The position numbers and the translations under genes were made by a program. From Stentor roeselii (taxonomy: Eukaryota; Ciliophora; Heterotrichea; Heterotrichida; Stentoridae): 64,000 bases of DNA. The notes under the pieces were generated by a model. It was not told where the DNA came from, searched no databases, and saw nothing but the letters and a program-made list of their open reading frames with translations. Position 1 is the first letter of the stretch. Every line of letters starts with the position of its first letter. Shown here piece by piece: positions 57,112 to 64,000 of the stretch. Location of the stretch: contig RSEH01000135.1 in NCBI GenBank assembly GCA_006503475.1, positions 1 to 64,000 of the forward strand. Reading direction: 5' to 3'.

Positions 57112-58815
57112 ATGTCCAGTCGAAAAGTGGAAGAAGACCAACCAGCCATCATCGAGGAAAAGATCGTTCGGGTCAACGGAGAAGTCGCAATTCGGCAGTA
57201 CTCAAAAGGAAGGTTCCTTGGAAAGGGAGGCTTTGCCAGGTGTTACGAGTTCACCAGCATGGAAACCCGGAAACTGACTGCAGCGAAAATAGTACCAAAG
57301 GCTTCTCTCACCAAGTCAAGGGCAAAGCAAAAACTTATGACTGAGATTAAGATTCATAGAAGTCTTCATCATCCTCATATCGTCGGATTTGAACACTTTT
57401 TTGAAGACTCGGAAAATGTTTACATTTTACTTGAACTTTGCACCAATCAGACTATGAACGAATTGCTGAGGAGAAGGAAAAGATTGACTGAACTTGAAGT
57501 TCAGTGCTATTTGTTGCAGGTTATTTCTGCATTGACTTATTTGCATAGTCACCGGGTTATTCATCGAGATTTGAAGTTAGGGAATTTCTTTCTTAGTGAT
57601 AAGATGGAGATTAAAATAGGAGATTTCGGACTTGCCACGAAACTTGAATTTGATGGAGAAAAGAAAAGAACGATTTGTGGAACTCCGAATTATATTGCGC
57701 CTGAAGTGCTTGATGGAAAAACTGGACATTCTTATGAGGTTGATATTTGGTCTTTAGGGGTTGTTGCTTATACTTTACTTGTTGGAAAACCGCCTTTTGA
57801 GACTTCGGATGTTAAGACTACTTATAGGAGGATTAGGATGAATGCTTATTCGTTTCCTGAAAATGTTCCTTTGAGTGAGTCTGGAAAGAATCTTATTACC
57901 AGGATACTCGTCACTGATCCTAGCAAGAGACCTACTCTTGCGGAAATTCAGCAACATGAGTTTTTTAATCAGGGAAATACTATTCCGAAAATTTTACCAC
58001 CTTCGACTTTGGCTTGCCCGCCGTCAGCTAGCTATTTGAGACAGTTTCTACCTGCTTCAAGTTCTACTGCTTCTATTAGTCATCGACTTGCTGATACTAC
58101 TCCTAATCTTGCTAGGAGCGCATCACGAGGTCTTAAAGACGATTTCATCAGCACCGACCGTCCTCAACGAAAAGAAGAAAACCGACAAATGAGAAGCAGT
58201 GCCTCAACAGTCGGAAACGAAATCTGGGTAAAAAAATGGGTAGACTATTCCAGTAAATACGGACTAGGCTACACTCTTTCAAACGGAGCAACCGGAGTAT
58301 TTTTCAACGATTCAACAAAAATCATTCTAGGAGCAAAAGGCGACAAATTCAAGTACTTCGAAAGAAAAGGAAGCGACAAGCAAGACATTTGCAGCCAGTT
58401 TTCACTGACAGACTATCCGAAAGAGCTTCAGAAGAAGATAACATTGCTTCAGCACTTTAGAAGTTACTTAGAAGGTGACGGGAAATCAGATACAGCGGAA
58501 GCTGTTGTTGATGAAAAAGTGGAAGAAAACTCGATTTATGTTAAAAAATGGATGCGCACGAGACATGCGATCATGTTTAGACTCAGTAATAAAATCGTGC
58601 AGGTTAACTTCCAGGACCATACTGAAATCATTCTTTCGAGTGAGAGCCGAATGGTGACTTATGTCAATAAGAAAAGGGAAAGAAATACTTATCCTTTGGC
58701 AAGTGCCCTTGAAAGCACTAACTCGGAGATGACTAAAAGACTCAAATATACCAAAGAAATACTGTCGAATATGTTGAATGGACCTAAAAATCAAGATAAA
58801 GACCTGGAAGTTTAA
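57112..58815 (+). CDS. PLK: Polo-like kinase (PLK)
   Basis: 567 residues. The kinase domain is at about 30-285: GKGGFARCY, Lys59, HRD 151-153, DFG 171-173, and the activation-loop Thr187 in KKRTICGTPNYIAPE, equivalent to human PLK1 Thr210. A linker with Ser/Pro leads to two polo boxes. PB1 starts VKKWVDYSSKYGLGYTLSNG (about 372) and PB2 starts VKKWMRTRHAIMFRLSNKI (about 480). Polo boxes bind phospho-primed targets and place the kinase at basal bodies, spindle poles and kinetochores. All catalytic residues are kept. It diverges from the PPKL gene with 55 bp between start codons. Confidence 0.95.
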   Translation: MSSRKVEEDQPAIIEEKIVRVNGEVAIRQYSKGRFLGKGGFARCYEFTSMETRKLTAAKIVPKASLTKSRAKQKLMTEIKIHRSLHHPHIVGFEHFFEDSENVYILLELCTNQTMNELLRRRKRLTELEVQCYLLQVISALTYLHSHRVIHRDLKLGNFFLSDKMEIKIGDFGLATKLEFDGEKKRTICGTPNYIAPEVLDGKTGHSYEVDIWSLGVVAYTLLVGKPPFETSDVKTTYRRIRMNAYSFPENVPLSESGKNLITRILVTDPSKRPTLAEIQQHEFFNQGNTIPKILPPSTLACPPSASYLRQFLPASSSTASISHRLADTTPNLARSASRGLKDDFISTDRPQRKEENRQMRSSASTVGNEIWVKKWVDYSSKYGLGYTLSNGATGVFFNDSTKIILGAKGDKFKYFERKGSDKQDICSQFSLTDYPKELQKKITLLQHFRSYLEGDGKSDTAEAVVDEKVEENSIYVKKWMRTRHAIMFRLSNKIVQVNFQDHTEIILSSESRMVTYVNKKRERNTYPLASALESTNSEMTKRLKYTKEILSNMLNGPKNQDKDLEV

Positions 58816-59165
58816 TAAGTAATTAGAGGTGTTTAAGTAGGTAATCATTGCTTTGTAACGTCTCTTTGATTTTTGGAACAATGAAGTTATTGATAGTTTA
58901 AATCAATTAAATTTGATTTTTTTTCATTTTAAAGGAAAAAAACTAAATTCTCTTGATTCTTAGATTTATTCATTTTGATTCTGGTAGTATTTTAAAAGAA
59001 ACAAGGAAAAATTTCTTAATATTCAAAGACCATTAATTTTAATCCTGTTGTATTTTAAGCCCAACTGAAAAAACTCATTAAAAAGACTACAATCAAACAA
59101 TAACTTTTTTAGTCATTAGAAATCTCAATAGCCCAATTCACTAATATTCAAAATATAAAAATAAC
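58816..59165. other. AT-rich intergenic region
   Basis: 350 bp between two tandem plus-strand genes. No coding frame or RNA gene was recognised. Confidence 0.4.
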
Positions 59166-60590
59166 ATGGACATCTCAACCTACTTTCACAACCAACTTTC
59201 AAGAATCCACCAAGAAGAAGTTAAAGAATCCGTAAAATCTCTAACTTTTACCTTAACCTCTGACTTCAAATCAAAAATCATCTCATCCTCAATCAAAATC
59301 TCAGAAAAGCGGAAAAGATTCATCCCGAAGCAAGCGAAACCGATACCCGAAGAAGACCCTCCATTAGAAAAGCCAAAACACAACAAGCAAGAACGTGAAG
59401 AGCACTTAAAAGAGCACCAAAAGAAGGTGGAAGAAACAAAAGAATTCACTAAAAAGCTGATAACCGAGCGGCTTCTCAGAGAAAAGCGCATTCAAGAAAA
59501 AGACGAAAATCTCAAGTCCAAAGCTGAAAAAGACCTGGAAGAGCAACGAAAGCGTCAAGAAGAAATCCAAAGAAGACTCGAAGAAGACAAACAAAAGCGT
59601 CTTCAAGAAATGATTCAAAAGTCAGAAATACGAAAAAAACAAATAGAAGAACTTAAAGATCAAATAAATTCCAGAAAACCTTCTCAAAAACCTCTTTACA
59701 AGCAAATGGAAGATAACTTCAAACAACAGTTCGAACTTCCTCTTCTAGAACAGCAAAAAGCTGAACTCGCCAAAAAACGAATCAAGTACCAACCGATTAA
59801 CCCTGAAGAAATCAAAGAACATTCAAAAAAACATGAAGAAATCCGAAGAGAACAGGAATATAAAAGAAAAAAAGAACTTGAACAAAGAAATCTCGAGGCT
59901 CAAGTCAACCTTGTTTCAAACAATCTTCAATCAAAGTTCACAGCCGCTGTATTAGAAGAAGAAAGGCTGAAAAGGGAAGAAAAAGCTCGACAGGAACAAG
60001 AAAAAAAATCAATGATGCAGAAAAAGAACCAATACGCAAAATTAGTAAAAGAAATGTTTCCTCCAATCATAAATGAAACCAAACGACTCGATATCGACGA
60101 CAAGAAAAGATCTCTAAAAGTTCTTAGATCTGCTAAAAGTGGAGACCATGCACGCGAAGGCAGCATTGTTGGGGGCAAATATCGACCAGGTGACTATAAA
60201 AGTGAAGCAGGAGAGCCTAAAATACAGAAAAGGGTCTGGAAGGAAAACAAAATGATTAAAAAACCTGAACCGAAACGAGAAGGAAAAATAATTGACTACC
60301 TTCTGGAAAAAAGAAATGAGAACAAAGACAAACCCAGATCAATCGACCCTATTCAAGTCAATATTCAAGATGAACTCCTTGATGATGATTTCGATGAAAT
60401 TAAAGCGAAAAGAATCAAAGCCAAAGCTGAGAAGTTGGAAAAAATTGCACATAAGCAGGAAAGACTGATGGCGATAGGGAAGGTTGATAGTGTTACTAAT
60501 TTGAGAGTAGGAGATCAGGTTAATGACTTGATTTTGAACTCGATTAAAACGAAACTTGCACTGCTTGATAAGTTCACGCTTAAGAATTAA
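59166..60590 (+). CDS. Charged coiled-coil protein, paralogue of the 30392 gene
   Basis: 474 residues, Lys/Glu/Arg/Gln-rich. A coiled coil runs at about 75-170 with repeated LEEQRKRQEEIQRRLEEDK-type heptads. Conserved family blocks shared with 30392-31735 are LPLLEQQKAELAKKRIKYQP, LQSKFTAAVLEEERLK, KKNQYAKLVKEMFPP and the C-terminal LILNSIKTKLALLDK. It lacks any catalytic signature. Its stop is 7 bp from the convergent coiled-coil gene. It is probably a cytoskeletal component; the family is unnamed. Confidence 0.72.
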   Translation: MDISTYFHNQLSRIHQEEVKESVKSLTFTLTSDFKSKIISSSIKISEKRKRFIPKQAKPIPEEDPPLEKPKHNKQEREEHLKEHQKKVEETKEFTKKLITERLLREKRIQEKDENLKSKAEKDLEEQRKRQEEIQRRLEEDKQKRLQEMIQKSEIRKKQIEELKDQINSRKPSQKPLYKQMEDNFKQQFELPLLEQQKAELAKKRIKYQPINPEEIKEHSKKHEEIRREQEYKRKKELEQRNLEAQVNLVSNNLQSKFTAAVLEEERLKREEKARQEQEKKSMMQKKNQYAKLVKEMFPPIINETKRLDIDDKKRSLKVLRSAKSGDHAREGSIVGGKYRPGDYKSEAGEPKIQKRVWKENKMIKKPEPKREGKIIDYLLEKRNENKDKPRSIDPIQVNIQDELLDDDFDEIKAKRIKAKAEKLEKIAHKQERLMAIGKVDSVTNLRVGDQVNDLILNSIKTKLALLDKFTLKN

Positions 60591-60597
60591 TTAGGTG

Positions 60598-62340
60598 TTA
60601 GAATTTGTTTAAGTCTATTGGAGATTCGGACTTGTTTGTTAGGTCGGTATTCAAGATCACGGCCTGGTTCAAGTCGTCTTGGCTGTCTAGAGATGACTCT
60701 GAGTTTATTGAAAATATCATCGCTGGGGCTCTTCCTCGGCTTCTTCTTTGCAGAGTTTTTACTCCTAGATCGATTTCGCAGTTTATGAACTCTTCGAAGA
60801 TTGTTGATATGAATTCTTCGGTGTTGTGGTCAATTAGGTTTTTTCCTTTTTTGGATAAGTTCATTGGTTCTCGTCCTCGATTCCCAAAGTTAAATCCTTG
60901 ATTTTTTTCTTCTTTGGATTCAAAATTCATGACAACAACAGTTTCTTCAATTTTATTTTCTTCCTTTTTCATTTTCATCTGTTCATTTTTCCATTTCTCT
61001 ATTTTTCTTTGATTATCATCTTCCAATCTTCTTTCAAGTTCTTCTAATTTCGCTTCAAGTTTTGAAATTTTCTTCAAAACTTCTTCTCCGAACTTTTCAT
61101 TGTCCTTAGAGATTTTCTGCAATTTGATCATATCTTCTTTAATGCAAAAGTCCTGCAAAGACTTCTTAATTTTCTCAATTTCAGCTTTTCCAGCTGAGGC
61201 CATTTTGAGTACTTCTATTTTTTTTGATAAATTATTCGAAATTTCTTCAAGGTCCGTCTTTTTGACGTATTCGTAAAGATTTGGCTTCAAGTCGTTGATT
61301 TTTTTTAGTTCTTGCTTTGTTGCTAAGGAAAAGTTTTGCTGACTTTCTGAAAAAGACTGAGACAACTCTAATAATTCCTTCTTTTTTGAAAAATCTTCAA
61401 AATTCGGTAGTTTTAATTGTTTTTCTTTCAAAAATGAAATCTCATCTTGCAAACTCTGAAATTTTCCCTGATCTTTCATCAGTTTTTGATAGTCTCTGAA
61501 GTTTTCAGCTACAATTTCATCTATTTTTTCGAATCTTTGCAAGAAATCTTCAGTGATTTGATTGATTTTTTTATTAAGATTTGTAAGGTTTTCATTGAAA
61601 TTTTGATTTTTTGTCTCAATTAACTTGAAATTTTTTTTTTTGCTTTTTTCGATTTTTTCTTGAAAATTTTTGTGAAAATTTTCAAGTTTTACTTCGAATT
61701 CTTCGACTTGCCCAGCGACTGACACAAGTGAAAGTCTGACATCATTCGAAATATTTTCTTTCAATTTCCTGACATCGTCACTATTGAGGTGTTTTTTCTC
61801 GAAACTTCTGATTTTTTCTTCAAGTTCATCAATTAAAATATCCTTAAGACTGAAGATTGTTTGTTTGATATCCTTGAAGTTCAATTCAATTTGAAGAGAC
61901 TTTTCATAGTTGTCCGATTTCAGTTTTTCTTCACTGATCCGAAGCTTGTCGAATGTAACAAACTGCTGAGAGTTGCTTTCCAGTCTTCTCAACTCACTTA
62001 AGCATCTTTTTTCAACATTTTCAATAGCAAGGTTCAAATCTTCTTTATACTCGAAAAACTCCGAGTCTAGCTGGTCCTTCACACAAAGTTTCTTATGAAT
62101 TTTCTGTATTTCTAATGAATTTCCTTTCAAATTTTCAATCACGAACTTTTTAAATTGCTGGAAATCAAAAGAAGTTGCTAATAAGTCTTCTTCAGTCCTT
62201 CCAGAGTAATAAACACTTTCACTGAAACGAGTCTTCCCCAGGTTTAATGATTGTTGAGAGAAGTTACGAGATAAGTTATTTTCAGTCTTTTTCAGAAGTC
62301 CTGATATCTTGTTAGACCATTGAGAGGACGAGTAGTCCAT
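60598..62340 (-). CDS. Long coiled-coil protein, 580 residues
   Basis: An N-terminal Ser/Asn-rich 60 residues is followed by near-continuous coiled coil to about 460. After that comes a disordered tail with short clusters such as LQRRSRGRAPAMIFS and Asp/Ser-rich ends. No family is recognised. Its ATG lies only 13 bp from the first exon base of the AMPK-type kinase gene, so the two divergent transcripts share one small promoter. Confidence 0.68.
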   Translation of the reverse strand: MDYSSSQWSNKISGLLKKTENNLSRNFSQQSLNLGKTRFSESVYYSGRTEEDLLATSFDFQQFKKFVIENLKGNSLEIQKIHKKLCVKDQLDSEFFEYKEDLNLAIENVEKRCLSELRRLESNSQQFVTFDKLRISEEKLKSDNYEKSLQIELNFKDIKQTIFSLKDILIDELEEKIRSFEKKHLNSDDVRKLKENISNDVRLSLVSVAGQVEEFEVKLENFHKNFQEKIEKSKKKNFKLIETKNQNFNENLTNLNKKINQITEDFLQRFEKIDEIVAENFRDYQKLMKDQGKFQSLQDEISFLKEKQLKLPNFEDFSKKKELLELSQSFSESQQNFSLATKQELKKINDLKPNLYEYVKKTDLEEISNNLSKKIEVLKMASAGKAEIEKIKKSLQDFCIKEDMIKLQKISKDNEKFGEEVLKKISKLEAKLEELERRLEDDNQRKIEKWKNEQMKMKKEENKIEETVVVMNFESKEEKNQGFNFGNRGREPMNLSKKGKNLIDHNTEEFISTIFEEFINCEIDLGVKTLQRRSRGRAPAMIFSINSESSLDSQDDLNQAVILNTDLTNKSESPIDLNKF

Positions 62341-62353
62341 ATTAATATTCTAA

Positions 62354-63919
62354 ATGTAATTCCCAAACAGGTCAGAAAGCAATCAATTGCCTACAACTTT
62401 TACCCTTGGGCACTACTTAATCGGCAGAACAATCGGAAAAGGAACTTTCGGGAAGGTGAAGTTAGGAACCCATTCACTCACTGGCGAAAAAGTAGCAGTT
62501 AAAATATTGGAAAAAGATAAAATCAAGGACTCTTCAGACGTCGAACGAGTCTCTCGTGAAATAAAAATATTGAAATTAGTGAAACATCCGAATGTTATCG
62601 CCTTGTATGAAATCATTGAAACTCAAAAACAACTCTACTTGATCATGGAATATGCTTGTGGGGGAGAACTCTTTGATTATATCGTCGCTCGTAGCAGACT
62701 TAAAGAACAGCAAGCTTGTCTCTTTCTTCAACAGCTGTTGTCGGGAATTGAATACTTACAGAGAGTTGGAGTCGTTCATCGTGATCTCAAACCGGAAAAT
62801 CTTTTACTTGATGAAAATAAAAATTTGAAAATTGTTGACTTTGGACTTAGCAACTTGTACAAAAATGAAGAAACTTTAAAAACTGCTTGTGGAAGTCCTT
62901 GCTATGCTGCTCCTGAAATGATTGCTGGGAAAAGATATCATGGAAGTCGGGTTGATGTTTGGAGTTGTGGAGTTGTACTTTTTGCTATGATTTGTGGGTA
63001 CCTACCTTTTGAAGACCCCAACACTTCCGCCTTATACAAAAAAATCTTAGGAGGAGAGTACAAATGTGCTGCCTGGGTCAGCATAGAAGCCCAAGACCTC
63101 CTAAAGCGTATTCTAAACACGAACCCAGAGTCAAGATACACTGTTGATCAAATCAGGTCACACATCTGGTACCTAAAACACTGCAACAAGAACTTCATCA
63201 GTTACCCAGCAGGGGAACTATTAAAACTAGATGAAAACATTCTAAAAAAAGTAGAGCAGTTAGGACTGAACATAGAAGTAACAAAAGAAAGTCTAATAAA
63301 AAATAAGCATAACAAGTTCACTTCGACGTACCTGCTCATTCAAAAAAGAGAGAAAAACCTGGAAATTGATCAAAATTTGACTGCGAAAATTGCTCAGCCT
63401 CAGCCACCGTCGAATCCGAGGGGCGATAGTCATAGCATCAACCCGCGCATTAAAAAGTTGTTTGAATATCGCGAAGTAGAGAAAGAAGAGAAAAAAGATG
63501 AAAAAAAAGAAGAACCTCCTAGTCCTTCTAATTATCAGATTCGAGTTAGGGAGGTTAATGTTGCTAAACAACCGAGAAGAAAGGCTTATTATAGCTCGGC
63601 TGATAGGAATAGAGCGGTTAGCACTGGGTATCCTGGAAATCGACCTCATTATATGATGCCCATGGCTCCAATGTCCCAGATGGTTCCAATAGCCCCAATG
63701 GTTCCAATCGCTCCAATAGCTCCACCAAAAGAAGTTCCAAAATCAAAGCACAGTAACCGTCGCAACTTTCGCCCAGTGCATGTACGAACTCCAGTATCCT
63801 ACGCCGAGAACACAAACATGAGCCTGAACCTATCAATCAGGAATTCAAGTCCTCGAGCAGGTACAGCACTAGACGTAAGTGCAAGACGAAGCGAGTTACG
63901 AAACCTTACACTTAAATAG
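62354..63919 (+). CDS. AMPK/SNF1-type Ser/Thr kinase; start codon split by intron
   Basis: 516 residues after removing a 15-nt intron (62356-62370). The uninterrupted frame has no ATG near the kinase start, only a TTG at 62387. The nearest ATG (62354-62356) is followed at once by TAA. Splicing AT|G forms ATG and gives MSESNQLPTTFTLGHYLIGR. Kinase motifs: GKGTFGKV, VAVK (Lys45), HRDLKPEN (Asp139), DFG (157-159), and activation-loop Thr172 in LKTACGSPCYAAPE as in AMPK. A UBA-like segment follows the kinase (about 290-330). The tail is Lys-rich, with a Pro/Ile/Ala minisatellite and no clear KA1 domain. It is likely a stress or energy kinase; MARK/SIK-type is an alternative. Confidence 0.9.
62356..62370 (+). 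other. 15-nt intron splitting the start codon
   Basis: GTAATTCCCAAACAG, flanked by AT on the left and G TCA GAA on the right. Its removal creates the ATG and an open frame of 516 codons. Without it the first ATG is followed by TAA, and the kinase would lack any ATG near its start. Confidence 0.85.
63659..63727 (+). repeat. In-frame 18-bp minisatellite in kinase tail
   Basis: Two 18-bp units at 63680-63697 and 63698-63715, each coding MVPIAP, followed by a half unit coding IAP. Degenerate units such as MAPMSQ precede them. Third-position differences between units show they are not a recent copy-number change. Confidence 0.75.
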
Positions 63920-64000
63920 TGTTAATCTAAAGTAATAACTAAGAACTACCTTCTTCATTCTTCTCACTCTTAACATTGAGTTGGTCCTCAACAATGAATT
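63920..64000. other. Window end, no gene seen
   Basis: 81 bases after the kinase stop, C/T-rich on the plus strand. They are too short to judge; a minus-strand gene could begin beyond the edge. Confidence 0.2.

Noticed and set aside
57057-57176. Upstream extension of the PPKL gene by 40 codons
   Set aside because: It overlaps the first codons of the polo kinase and has no similarity to the family; the ATG at 57056 fits better.
1-64000. Prokaryotic origin, CRISPR, phage or transposon content
   Set aside because: Gene content is wholly eukaryotic, and no terminal inverted repeats, reverse transcriptase, transposase or spaced repeats were seen.

Overview
The window is somatic (macronuclear-type) DNA of a ciliate, most probably the heterotrich Stentor or a close relative. 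Genes are densely packed and almost all intron-free. TAA, TAG and TGA all end otherwise complete genes, so the code is standard, which argues against most other ciliates. The introns that can be found are exactly 15 nt, GTAA at the 5' end and AG at the 3' end, a hallmark of Stentor. Four are visible: 1325-1339 (+), 3223-3237 (-), 49838-49852 (+) and 62356-62370 (+). Each removes an in-frame stop and joins two open frames. No tRNA, rRNA, CRISPR array, transposon or viral element was recognised.

Layout. 1-6.1 kb: a spliced four-TM protein, a spliced coiled-coil protein, a small basic protein, a 3-hydroxyisobutyrate dehydrogenase-like enzyme and two micro-ORFs. 6.1-12.4 kb: a cyclic-nucleotide-binding-type K+ channel, two low-complexity proteins, a calpain and an RBR-type RING protein without its catalytic cysteine. 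12.4-16.4 kb: an isolated P-type ATPase with eroded catalytic motifs. 16.8-28.7 kb: a very dense block with a COMMD protein, a coiled-coil protein, a PP2A B55 subunit, a RING-CH protein, an anoctamin, an EF-hand/WD40 axonemal-type protein, GSK3 and another coiled-coil protein. 28.7-39.5 kb: sparser and AT-rich, with fast-evolving proteins, a 1123-residue propeller-like protein and a minimal Atg8-like protein. 39.5-47.2 kb: six same-strand genes in a row (MGCC protein, RCC1, Ras GTPase, pseudokinase, Piwi, MORN/IQ protein) with 10-91 bp between them. 47.3-64 kb: a large spliced PAS-containing membrane protein, an ankyrin protein, a Rab, an unknown protein, a Kelch-type PP1-like phosphatase (PPKL), Polo-like kinase, two coiled-coil proteins and an AMPK/SNF1-type kinase.

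Themes. The window is rich in signalling and cytoskeletal or ciliary regulators: GSK3, PLK, AMPK-type kinase, PP2A-B55, PPKL, a pseudokinase, Ras and Rab, calpain, MORN and RCC1 proteins. Spacing is extreme: start codons of divergent genes lie 9-92 bp apart, stop codons of convergent genes 5-60 bp apart, and same-strand stop-to-start gaps go down to 8 bp. The most striking single observation is that the AMPK-type kinase gene appears to have its ATG start codon assembled by splicing (AT|intron|G). Because 15 is a multiple of three, further stop-free introns could hide inside the open frames given here.
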